From NCBI RefSeq assembly GCF_006175985.1, contig NZ_SRSH01000001.1, positions 496,001 through 560,000 on the forward strand: 64,000 nt of DNA. Direction: 5' to 3'. The notes beneath the pieces were generated by a model. It worked only from the letters and a program-made list of their open reading frames with translations, was not told where the DNA came from and made no database searches. The position numbers and the translations under genes were made by a program. Positions 54,032 to 62,113 of the stretch are shown here, in pieces; position 1 is the stretch's first letter; each line of letters begins with the position of its first letter. This DNA is from Methylotetracoccus oryzae. Its GTDB lineage: Bacteria; Pseudomonadota; Gammaproteobacteria; Methylococcales; Methylococcaceae.

Positions 54032-54733
54032 CTATTTCGGGTTGACCTTCACGAATTCCGCCAGAAACGCCGCGATCCGTTCGTGAACCCCCTTGTACAC
54101 GGCGTCTTCCAGCGGAGAAAGCCCGCCCGTTCCGGCAACGATGAGCTCGCTTTCCCACAGGACGGCATTGACATGCTGGGGCACCTCGAGCGGGCTCCGT
54201 CCGTCGCCGGCCTCCTGTAAGGGATGAAGTTCCGAAGACCAGTTCACCGCATGCGCATAATGCGCCAGCGCCTGCACACTGGCCGACAGCGCTGCCGCCG
54301 GGCTCTCCGGCCCCGTCGCGAGGATGTCGACGACCAGCAGCAATCGGCCGGTCATATGCGGCAGGAAGTGCAGGTCGAACGCATTCTTGGCGACCTGGAA
54401 CTTGATGTTCGATGCCGCCATCATCGACCCGACTTCCGCGTTGATGCGGCTGCAGACCGTCTTGATCGCGTCGCTCTTGGCTTCCTCGACAGGGCAGTAG
54501 AACACGATGCCCGGCCACCCGTGCAGACGCTGCAGATCCGTCTGCTTCATATGGTCGAGAATACGCTGCTTCACATGAGCGGGAATCGGCGCGGTGTCCG
54601 GAACCACATCCGGCATCGTCTTCGCCGGGGCGACCGCGGTCGTCTGCGCAACCAACTGCGGGCTAAGCATAACCATCGTCACCAACCCCGCCCGGCAGAG
54701 CCATTGCAGCCATCGCAAATTCACGTTCATCAT
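54032..54733 (-). CDS. Secreted protein of unknown function
   Basis: A 233-residue exported protein with signal peptide (LCRAGLVTMVMLSPQLVAQ). The mature part is mixed alpha/beta with QRILDHMKQTDLQRLHGWPG, FYCPVEEAKSDAIKTVCSRI, HFLPHMTGRLLLVVDILATG and LEDAVYKGVHERIAAFLAEF. I do not recognise a family. ATG 54733 is chosen because AGGAGA lies six bases upstream; the next codon is also ATG. Confidence 0.6.
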   Translation of the reverse strand: MMNVNLRWLQWLCRAGLVTMVMLSPQLVAQTTAVAPAKTMPDVVPDTAPIPAHVKQRILDHMKQTDLQRLHGWPGIVFYCPVEEAKSDAIKTVCSRINAEVGSMMAASNIKFQVAKNAFDLHFLPHMTGRLLLVVDILATGPESPAAALSASVQALAHYAHAVNWSSELHPLQEAGDGRSPLEVPQHVNAVLWESELIVAGTGGLSPLEDAVYKGVHERIAAFLAEFVKVNPK

Positions 54734-54983
54734 GCAAGTCTCCTGAAAAAAAGACGGTCCGGGCGGATGATACCGGATCGACGCCGGGCAATGCCCCCGT
54801 GGTTGACGTGCCATATCGTATTACGAGGCGGGGGACTAAGGAAGCCGAACCGCCGCGCCGGCCGCTGTCGAGAGACGTCCGGGCCGCGCGCCGCGCCCGA
54901 GCATTCGGCAGCCGAAGCAGGCACGGCACGCGCCCCTCTGCTACCATCCTGCGGTTCATCCAACGCGCTCTGGGAGCCCTTTA

Positions 54984-56057
54984 TTGTCCGCTACCGAACC
55001 CGGCCGAAGCCCGCGTCGCCAGAGCAAGCCCATGGCGACGCGGAAACGGAGCACGGCACGGCGGCCCGCGCCTCGCAGCCTGCCGGCCCGCCTGACCTGG
55101 CAACAAGCGCTGATCCTGAGTATCGAGACCGCCGCCTTAATCGCGGCGGCCCTGGTGGCGATCATCGCGGCGCTGGGCCACGCGGCCGAACGCTTCGCCG
55201 GAACCGGGCTGATGTCCAGCCTGCTGCCCTTCGCCGCGATCGTGTTGGGGCTGGCCCTGACGACGACCGTGGCACTCAAGGTCTGGCGCCTGTGCCGGTC
55301 TTGGCTGCTGCGGCTGAAGCCGTTCCTTCCGGCGCTTGCGGCTTGCCTGCTGGCCGCCTGGGCCGGCTGGTTTGCGTCACGGGACGCCTATCATCGCCAG
55401 CTCACCAATTTCCGGACGCTGGTGGGCGGCACCGCGGAAGCCGAGCGCACGACCCTGGCCCATCAGGTTTTCGCTGCCTACCGGCGCGCCGACCTGTACC
55501 AGTACCAGCTCATGTGGGAGAGGGCGGGCGCCTATCTCCCGTTCATCCAGGAGGCCGCCAAGATCTACGGCGTCGATGAAGACGTCCTGGTCGGCGTCGG
55601 CGCGGCCGAATCGTCCTTCCGGCCACGCGACAGCAAGGACGGCGGGCGTGGGCTGTTTCAGATCACCGCGCCACCAAAAACGGCCATGGCCGAGGCCCGC
55701 AAGCATCTCGACGCCACGACGGTCGACCTGCGCGACCATCGGCACAACACCTTCGTGGCTGCCGCAACGCTGAGCCACTATCTCGCGGAAATGAAGGGAG
55801 ACTTGTTCCTGGGCCTGCTGGCCTACAACATCGGCCCGCGCAACGGCGGTCTGCTGTCGATCATGAGCCAGTACCACGCCCGCGATTTCGTGACGATACA
55901 GCCCTACCTGCAACACCTGCCCCGGGATTACCCGGTGCGCGTGCTGACGGCCGCGCTGGCCTATCGGTTGTGGCGCACCGAGGGCAGACTACCGAAGTAC
56001 GAGGAAGGCAACAACGCCGTGCACATCCAGAAGGTCGGCGTCCCGGGCCTGGGCTAG
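54984..56057 (+). CDS. Membrane-anchored lytic transglycosylase (SLT domain)
   Basis: A 357-residue protein. The basic N-terminus is followed by two or three membrane helices (about residues 40-130). The periplasmic domain has the SLT signature VLVGVGAAESSFRPRDSKDG with the catalytic Glu, then GRGLFQITAP, and LLAYNIGPRNGG near the end. The start is TTG 54984 with GGGAG upstream, or ATG 55032. It converges with the haem oxygenase gene. Confidence 0.82.
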   Translation: MSATEPGRSPRRQSKPMATRKRSTARRPAPRSLPARLTWQQALILSIETAALIAAALVAIIAALGHAAERFAGTGLMSSLLPFAAIVLGLALTTTVALKVWRLCRSWLLRLKPFLPALAACLLAAWAGWFASRDAYHRQLTNFRTLVGGTAEAERTTLAHQVFAAYRRADLYQYQLMWERAGAYLPFIQEAAKIYGVDEDVLVGVGAAESSFRPRDSKDGGRGLFQITAPPKTAMAEARKHLDATTVDLRDHRHNTFVAAATLSHYLAEMKGDLFLGLLAYNIGPRNGGLLSIMSQYHARDFVTIQPYLQHLPRDYPVRVLTAALAYRLWRTEGRLPKYEEGNNAVHIQKVGVPGLG

Positions 56058-56118
56058 CCCTGCGCCCTGCAGCCCCCTGGGCGGTAAGCGGGCCGGATGG
56101 CGGGACCGCGCCGGACTC

Positions 56119-56733
56119 TCATCCCGTTGATCCCGCCTGCAACCAATTCCCCAGCGCATCGAAAGTGTGGCAGGCCGCGTCTATGGCGCGCGCCTCAAGC
56201 GCCGGCGCCGCCACCGCCGCCGCCAGCCGGAGGCGGAATGCCAGCCAGCGCGCATCCACCTCATCGCCGTATGCGTTGAAGAAATCGGCACCGGCTCCCG
56301 CCGCCACGCCCAGCCGGGCGGACAACTGCCGCGCGATCAGGCGCCCGCCCAAGGTCGCACCCTCGAGGACATAAGTCACGCCGAAGGCTGCGGCGAGGTC
56401 GCCTACCGCGGGCAGGGCGGCACAGCGTGGCAGAGCGGCGATCGCTTCCACCGATAGTCCGAAATGCCGTAGATCGGCTTGCAGATGGAGGGCCTTGCGC
56501 CGCACCGTCCAGTCGATGGCCATCTCCGGCGCCCAAGGCTCCAGCACAGCTTCCAGAGGCCCGTAGAACCCATGGAGGCGCGCCAGCCAGAAGCGATAAT
56601 CCGCCCGCGTCAGGGTCGGCTCAAGAATGGGGAACGTCCGTTCGACACGCCGATGCTGCGCCGCGGTGGCCATCTTGAACCGGTTCCAGAGCGCCTCGGC
56701 CGCCGCATCGCGCACCACGGGAGCTGCGCTCAA
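56119..56733 (-). CDS. bphO: Haem oxygenase, biliverdin-producing
   Basis: Opens haem to biliverdin, CO and iron. The 204 residues show the all-helical haem oxygenase fold: proximal His in KMATAAQHRRVERTFPI, the ADYRFWLARLHGFYGPLEAV segment, VTYVLEGATLGG and the distal GADFFNAYG. This is the diverged BphO group usually paired with bacteriophytochromes. The TTG start overlaps the response-regulator stop (TTGA) and follows GGAGGG, so it is translationally coupled to the phytochrome operon and should supply the chromophore. Confidence 0.88.
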   Translation of the reverse strand: MSAAPVVRDAAAEALWNRFKMATAAQHRRVERTFPILEPTLTRADYRFWLARLHGFYGPLEAVLEPWAPEMAIDWTVRRKALHLQADLRHFGLSVEAIAALPRCAALPAVGDLAAAFGVTYVLEGATLGGRLIARQLSARLGVAAGAGADFFNAYGDEVDARWLAFRLRLAAAVAAPALEARAIDAACHTFDALGNWLQAGSTG

Positions 56734-57173
56734 CCCTCGCCCTCCGGAAGCGTCACGGCCATGAACCAGTACGCTGCGAAAACGCGGAGTTTTTCGACGA
56801 AATCGTCGAGATCGAGGGGTTTGCTGAGATAACCCGAGGCACCCAGCCGGTAGCAGGCGACCACATCGCGCGGGTTGCTCGACGTCGACAGAATCACCAG
56901 AGGCACTGGGGGCCGCCGCGGCAACCGGTTCAGATCTTCCAGCAGCTGGCGTCCGTCGCCGGTCGGAAGGTTCAGGTCCAGCAAGACCAGGCACGGCAGC
57001 GGCGGCGCGGGGTCGGGCGATTTTTCCGGGGGCAGCAGATAGCCAAGCGCGCCCTCGGTCGAGGTGCAGCGAATGATCGGCCTTTCCACGCCGACCTTGC
57101 GAAGCGCCCAACAGGTGACTTCGAAGTCCTCGTCGGAATCCTCGACGATCAATAGCGGCACGTTGCGTCTCAT
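56730..57173 (-). CDS. Single-domain response regulator of the phytochrome system
   Basis: A 147-residue CheY-like receiver of the Rcp1 type: acidic pocket LIVEDSDEDFEV, phosphoacceptor Asp66 in VLLDLNLPTGDG, STSSNPRD, and the Lys in GYLSKPLDLDDF. The Pro-rich loop before the Asp strand (PPEKSPDPAPPLP) is typical of phytochrome partner regulators. There is no output domain, so it must act by protein contact. It overlaps both bphP2 (ATGA) and bphO. Confidence 0.92.
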   Translation of the reverse strand: MRRNVPLLIVEDSDEDFEVTCWALRKVGVERPIIRCTSTEGALGYLLPPEKSPDPAPPLPCLVLLDLNLPTGDGRQLLEDLNRLPRRPPVPLVILSTSSNPRDVVACYRLGASGYLSKPLDLDDFVEKLRVFAAYWFMAVTLPEGEG

Positions 57174-59461
57174 GTTCCTCGTCCTGCGCCGCCCGGCGCC
57201 AGCGTGAAGTAGAACTGGCACCCCTCGCCCGGCACCGATTCCAGCCAGATCCGCCCGCCTTGCTGATCGACATGTTTGCGGACGATGGCAAGGCCGGCAC
57301 CGGTCCCGCCACCATAGGCATCGCGCGGATGCAGGCGGCGGAAGATCTGGAACACGGCGTCCCGGTGCCGTTCGGCGATGCCGATCCCGTTGTCCTTGAC
57401 GAAGAAGGTCGGGGGGGTTCCGTCCAGATAGCCCACCTCGATGCACTTGTCGGACCGATCGTTGTACTTGATGCCGTTGGTGATCAGATTTTCGAACACG
57501 GCCGCGGTCCGCACCGGATCACAGGCGATCGTCGGCAGGGGTCGCGGAATCTCGATCCGCGCCGCCGACTCGGTGATCTGCGCGGACAGGTTCTCGAAGA
57601 CGGTGCGGAGCAACTGATTCAGGTCGACCGTCCGGACGGCCAGGTCCTGTCGTTCGATCTGCGCGTACTGCAGCAAGGCCTCGATCTGGCTGCTCATGCG
57701 GCCGGACAGCGTCCTGATCGTATCCAGCCAGGCCAGTTCCTGGGGTTGCAGCCGTTCGGCGGCGGCATCATGCAGGAAACAGGAGAAGTTGCGGATTCCG
57801 CGCAGCGGCTCACGCAGATCGTGCGCTGCGGTGTGCGCAAATGCTTCCAGCTCGGCGTTGCTGCGCTCCAGCCGCACCGTCAACTGGCGCAGCTTCTCGG
57901 CTTGCTGCCAGGGAATCAGTGCGCGCTGCAGGTCGGCCACTGCTTCGCGTTCAGGCTCGCCCCAGGGCCTGGCCGTGCCGCGAACCTCCTGCTTCCAGAC
58001 CTCGAAGGAGCCGCGCGCCGTCAGGCGCGCCTCGCCGCTGGTGACATCGATCTCGACCGGCTTCTGCGGATTCCCGGCCCACTCGACCTCGTGCACCCAC
58101 TCGGGACGAAAGCCCAAAATAAATTGACCCGGCTCAAGCAAGCGCACCGCGACGAGGCCGGTTGCCCGGTCGGCATACGCGGCAACCGCCGGGTAGAGCG
58201 ATGGGAGGCGATCGGTCGTGAAACACTCTGCCTGCGCCTCCAGCCAGGGGCGCATGGCTTCGATCAGATCGGCGGGCGGGGTGTTGCCCGCCAGGATCAC
58301 TCGCTGCCCGTCGCACAGCGCGGCTCCGGTCACATCCATCGCTTCGATCAGCCGAGCCGGCAATACGGCCAGGGCCTCGTCGAGCGATGGCTCTGCGGAC
58401 AGCGCCTGCATCAGGTCGGCGATTCGCCGTTTGGCGGCCAGCGTTTCGCGCTGACGTTCGGCCGCCTCCTTTTCGACCACGAGCAGCGCCACGGTTTCGG
58501 CCAAGGCCCGGCAGGCGAGGCGAGCGGCATACGGCAACGCACGCGGTGCCGAGTTCCAGCACGACAAAAAACCCCACAACTCACCCTGCTGAGCCAGCGT
58601 CACCACCAGCCGGGCCCGCACGCCGACGTTCAGATAAAACCGGTTGCACATGCGCGAGATGCTGCGCAGCGACGCATAACCCAGGTCGATTGTCGCCGGA
58701 TCCAGCCCCGGCTCGAACGAGACCAGTGGCACCGGCTCGTCGCCGAGGTCAGGGGAATACTGAAACGGCATCAGGAGCATCTGGCGGCGCCCCGGTTCCG
58801 GGATGTCGGAGCGCGGAAAACGCTTGCCGAGCACATCCAATACATGCGGCTCGCGGGACTGAGCGACCGTCCAGGACGATCCGTCGGGCAGGAACCGGTT
58901 CGCAGAAACCGAATCGAAACCGGTCAGCCGTTTCAGGTGGCTCACGGCAACGCCCAGGGCATCCTGCCAGTTGGCTGCTGCCTGCACCGCGGCGATGGCG
59001 CCGGAAACCGCCTCGAAGCCGCCAATGTCTGCTGACCCTCCGACGTCGGCGGCGGCCGGCTCGCATTCGACGACGATGACGTCTGCCGAGCGGTGGGCGA
59101 ACACCTCGAACGCGGCACCACCCGACGGCATCCCGAAACGTCCCAGATGGCGCGGGGGGCCCGGCTCCCCCAAGTGCGCAAGCTGCGTTTCCAGCGTCAC
59201 CCACGTGTCCGCAGCGATGAGCTGCGCGAACCGGGCCCCTGCCAGCACTCCGCACTCTTGCTCGAACCGGGCGATCGCGTTCGCACTCGCCCCCAACAGA
59301 CGGTAATCACCGGGCGAAAGCAGGAAGAGCAGGCCGTGCGACATAATTGCCGCCGGAAACTGCACCCGCTCCCGATCGCAGGCGCTAGCGTCGAGGGCAG
59401 GAGTCCCTGGCGCTGGCTGTGCAGCGGTCACCGCGCCGTCGGCGAAGGACCTGCTCGTCAC
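57170..59461 (-). CDS. bphP2: Bacteriophytochrome histidine kinase with diverged chromophore pocket
   Basis: A 763-residue PAS-GAF-PHY-HisKA-HATPase protein. The N-terminal chromophore Cys is kept (Cys28, SACDRERVQF). The GAF motif is PRSDIPEP (Asp219), the tongue has WAGNP and RGSF, the kinase His is His547 (AAHDLREPLR), and the ATPase motifs are NGIKYND, DNGIGI and GGGTGAGLA. However, the conserved Tyr (VxxYRF) is Asn188 (SANRF), the His near YLRNMGV is Cys272, and the His pair after the WGL strand is CWN. Photochemistry may be altered or lost. GTG 59461 overlaps the bphP1 stop. Confidence 0.9.
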   Translation of the reverse strand: MTSRSFADGAVTAAQPAPGTPALDASACDRERVQFPAAIMSHGLLFLLSPGDYRLLGASANAIARFEQECGVLAGARFAQLIAADTWVTLETQLAHLGEPGPPRHLGRFGMPSGGAAFEVFAHRSADVIVVECEPAAADVGGSADIGGFEAVSGAIAAVQAAANWQDALGVAVSHLKRLTGFDSVSANRFLPDGSSWTVAQSREPHVLDVLGKRFPRSDIPEPGRRQMLLMPFQYSPDLGDEPVPLVSFEPGLDPATIDLGYASLRSISRMCNRFYLNVGVRARLVVTLAQQGELWGFLSCWNSAPRALPYAARLACRALAETVALLVVEKEAAERQRETLAAKRRIADLMQALSAEPSLDEALAVLPARLIEAMDVTGAALCDGQRVILAGNTPPADLIEAMRPWLEAQAECFTTDRLPSLYPAVAAYADRATGLVAVRLLEPGQFILGFRPEWVHEVEWAGNPQKPVEIDVTSGEARLTARGSFEVWKQEVRGTARPWGEPEREAVADLQRALIPWQQAEKLRQLTVRLERSNAELEAFAHTAAHDLREPLRGIRNFSCFLHDAAAERLQPQELAWLDTIRTLSGRMSSQIEALLQYAQIERQDLAVRTVDLNQLLRTVFENLSAQITESAARIEIPRPLPTIACDPVRTAAVFENLITNGIKYNDRSDKCIEVGYLDGTPPTFFVKDNGIGIAERHRDAVFQIFRRLHPRDAYGGGTGAGLAIVRKHVDQQGGRIWLESVPGEGCQFYFTLAPGGAGRGT

Positions 59462-61815
59462 GCCTTACCTCCCTCGGGCACCCTCCGCCCTAACGGTACG
59501 GCACCGCCATCGACAGGCTCGTCGTCGGCAGGCGCCTCCAGCGTGAAATAAATGGTGGTCCCCTCGCCCGGCGTTGAATCGAGCCAGATCTGGCCACCAT
59601 GGCGAGTGACGACCTTCTTCGCGATCGTCAGGCCAACGCCGGTGCCCCCACCGTACGCGTCGCGGCCGTGCAAGCGGCGAAACAGCTCAAAGATGCGCTG
59701 CCAGTGCTGCTCGGGGATCCCGATGCCGTTGTCACGCACGAAGAAGACCGGCGGATGCAGCGCTTGATCGCAGCCGATTTCGACCCACTTCGCAGGTTTG
59801 TCGTTGTACTTGATCGCGTTGCCGATCAGGTTGTGCAGCAACTCCGTGACCCGGATGCGGTCGCACAAAACCGTCGGCAACGGACCCTGCACGCGCACGT
59901 CGACGTCCAGCGCCGAGCGGTTGCCCGACCTCAGCATCGCCACGACTTGTACGATCAGCTCATCAATGGCCGTCGCCTGCAGATCGAGCTCACTCCGTCC
60001 GACCCGCGAATAGTGCAGCAGGGACTCCAGCAAGTCATTCATGCGCTTGGTCAGCCGGACGATGGTCTCGATCCGCTGCCTGCCTTCCTCCGTCAGCCCG
60101 GGTTCGGAGTCCTGCAGAAAGCGTGCGAAATTGCTGATGCCTCGGAGCGGTTCCTTCAGATCGTGGGACGCGGCGTAGGCGAACGAATCCAGTTCGAGGT
60201 TGCTCTTCTCCAGTTCCTCGTTGATCCGGGCCAGCGTTCGGGCCCGCTCGCCGATCACTTCGACGATCGCGCTGCGCAGCTGGCTGGCATGGTCCACTTC
60301 GCAGGTCAGCCACGGGCGCGCGCGGCCGCTTACGGTCTGTTTCCAAAGGGCGAAGGAGGTGCGGGGTTGCAGCCGAATCTCGCCGTCGGTCTCGCTGACC
60401 TCGACGGGTTTACGCGGATCGCCGGCCCAGTTCACTTCCTCGACGGTGGCAGGCCGGAACCACATCAGATATTCGGCAGCCACATGCGACAGGCGGATGG
60501 CCAGCAAACCGGCGCAGCAGGGGCCGAATGCGGCGGCCTCCGGAAAATCGTCCGTGAGCGCATGGGTCACGTAGCGGCTTTCGCCGCGCTGGGCCAGCCA
60601 CTCGGCCAGCGCCCTGACAGACGCCTCCGGAGGCGTCTGTCCCAGCAGGCGCACCCCCTCCTCGGTCACCACGGCGGCACCGGCGGCATCGATGACGGAA
60701 AGCATGTTCGGCTCGGTCCCGGCCAGGGCGTCCTGCACCGTCGCCGCCTTGCGGATGGCGGCCAGCAGCGCCTCGGTCACACCGTTCAACCGCGCCCGGT
60801 AGGCCTGATGGTCTATCGTTTCCTTTTCGCTCAGCAAGAGCGAAACCATGTGGGCGAAGAACTCGGATGCGAGCCGTATCTCGTACGACACCGCCTTGGG
60901 GCTACGGTGGTGCATGCACGAGATCAGGCCCCACAACTTGCCGGCACTTAGCAAGGTCATGACCAGCGTGGACTGGACGCCCATGTTGCGCAGGTACCCG
61001 GTGTACATGACCGATACGCTGCGCGACGACACATAGCTGAGGTCCGTAGGACTGCCGGTCTGCGGGTTCAACTCGGGCACCAGCGGCACGGGCACATAGT
61101 CGACGTCAGGCAGGTGGCGGACCCAGTTCAGCAGGAACAAACGGCGGGCCGGCTCAGGGATGTCGCTGGCCGGGTAGTGCAGGCCGAGATAGGGATCCAA
61201 CCCGGGTTCGAGCGATTCGGCAACCACCTGTCCACTGCCATCCGCGCTGAAGCGGTAAGCCATGACCCGGTCGAAACCGGTCAAGGCACGAATCTCGTCG
61301 ACCGCGAGCGACAGGAAGGACTGCAGGGAGGTCGTTTTCTGCAGCCGATTCAGGACTGCTCTGACGTCGGAGTGTACCTCGGCCGAACGGGCGAGATCGG
61401 CAGGCGCGGCAGGTTCGAACTCCAGCAGGAGTGCGTCCGCGGTGCGATGTCCAAAAACATGGAACGCGGTCTCTTTACCGCACAGATGAGGCACCGACAG
61501 CACATGCGACAGCGCATCGTTCAGATCGTCACGCCGGATTCGCTCCCGTAGGGCAGCCGTTGGGTCCGGGCCCAGTACCGTTTCGACGGACTGTCCGAGC
61601 GAGGCCTCCGTTGCGACGCCCAGTATGTCCGAGGTGTTACCGCTGGCCTGCAGTATGGTCAGCTCGGGCTCCTGCAAAACCAGCAACGCGGCGTGTGGCT
61701 GGATTGCACCACACAGATGAATCAGCTCGCGATCGCAATTACTCAGATCGACCGCTCCAGCCGTAACGGTTGACGCGCCGGTTTCGGTCGTTGCCTTGGG
61801 TGGAGACTCAGTCAT
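59458..61815 (-). CDS. bphP1: Bacteriophytochrome histidine kinase
   Basis: A 785-residue PAS-GAF-PHY-HisKA-HATPase red/far-red light sensor kinase. Biliverdin-attachment Cys27 is in LSNCDRELIH, then GAIQPHAALL. The GAF domain has VMAYRF (Tyr187), PASDIPEPARR (Asp218) and YLRNMGV. The tongue carries WAGDP and PRTSF; phosphoacceptor His551 is in ASHDLKEPLR; ATPase boxes are NAIKYND, DNGIGIP and GGGTGVGLT. The His normally before YLRNMGV is Tyr271. First gene of a four-gene overlapping operon with bphP2, a regulator and bphO. The promoter lies in the 298-base region shared with the divergent hybrid kinase. Confidence 0.93.
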   Translation of the reverse strand: MTESPPKATTETGASTVTAGAVDLSNCDRELIHLCGAIQPHAALLVLQEPELTILQASGNTSDILGVATEASLGQSVETVLGPDPTAALRERIRRDDLNDALSHVLSVPHLCGKETAFHVFGHRTADALLLEFEPAAPADLARSAEVHSDVRAVLNRLQKTTSLQSFLSLAVDEIRALTGFDRVMAYRFSADGSGQVVAESLEPGLDPYLGLHYPASDIPEPARRLFLLNWVRHLPDVDYVPVPLVPELNPQTGSPTDLSYVSSRSVSVMYTGYLRNMGVQSTLVMTLLSAGKLWGLISCMHHRSPKAVSYEIRLASEFFAHMVSLLLSEKETIDHQAYRARLNGVTEALLAAIRKAATVQDALAGTEPNMLSVIDAAGAAVVTEEGVRLLGQTPPEASVRALAEWLAQRGESRYVTHALTDDFPEAAAFGPCCAGLLAIRLSHVAAEYLMWFRPATVEEVNWAGDPRKPVEVSETDGEIRLQPRTSFALWKQTVSGRARPWLTCEVDHASQLRSAIVEVIGERARTLARINEELEKSNLELDSFAYAASHDLKEPLRGISNFARFLQDSEPGLTEEGRQRIETIVRLTKRMNDLLESLLHYSRVGRSELDLQATAIDELIVQVVAMLRSGNRSALDVDVRVQGPLPTVLCDRIRVTELLHNLIGNAIKYNDKPAKWVEIGCDQALHPPVFFVRDNGIGIPEQHWQRIFELFRRLHGRDAYGGGTGVGLTIAKKVVTRHGGQIWLDSTPGEGTTIYFTLEAPADDEPVDGGAVPLGRRVPEGGKA

Positions 61816-62113
61816 GGTCCTTTACGAGTTGTTCGATCACAGTCCCGGTGAACAACAGAGACTTCCGGTGGTAGACCGGATGCCGCAACATCGGCGATGA
61901 TCCGTAGTCAGAGATCCTGACCTCGTCGACCGAGCCCCGATGTTTGCACAGGGATCCGCGCCGTTCAAGCGACAACGTCGAGGCGACCCGGGCGCGACCA
62001 AGCTTACCTAAGGCTTTCCCTGGATTATCTTAAAAGACATAGACTGACCGCTTAGCGCGGTCTGACGCCGTAACCCGTATCCGCATGCCGCCACCAGCGA
62101 TGAGATCCCCGCT

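Noticed and set aside
57260-60951. Long plus-strand frames across the phytochrome genes (about 590 and 450 codons)
   Set aside because: Antisense shadows of bphP2 and bphP1; no recognisable domain.
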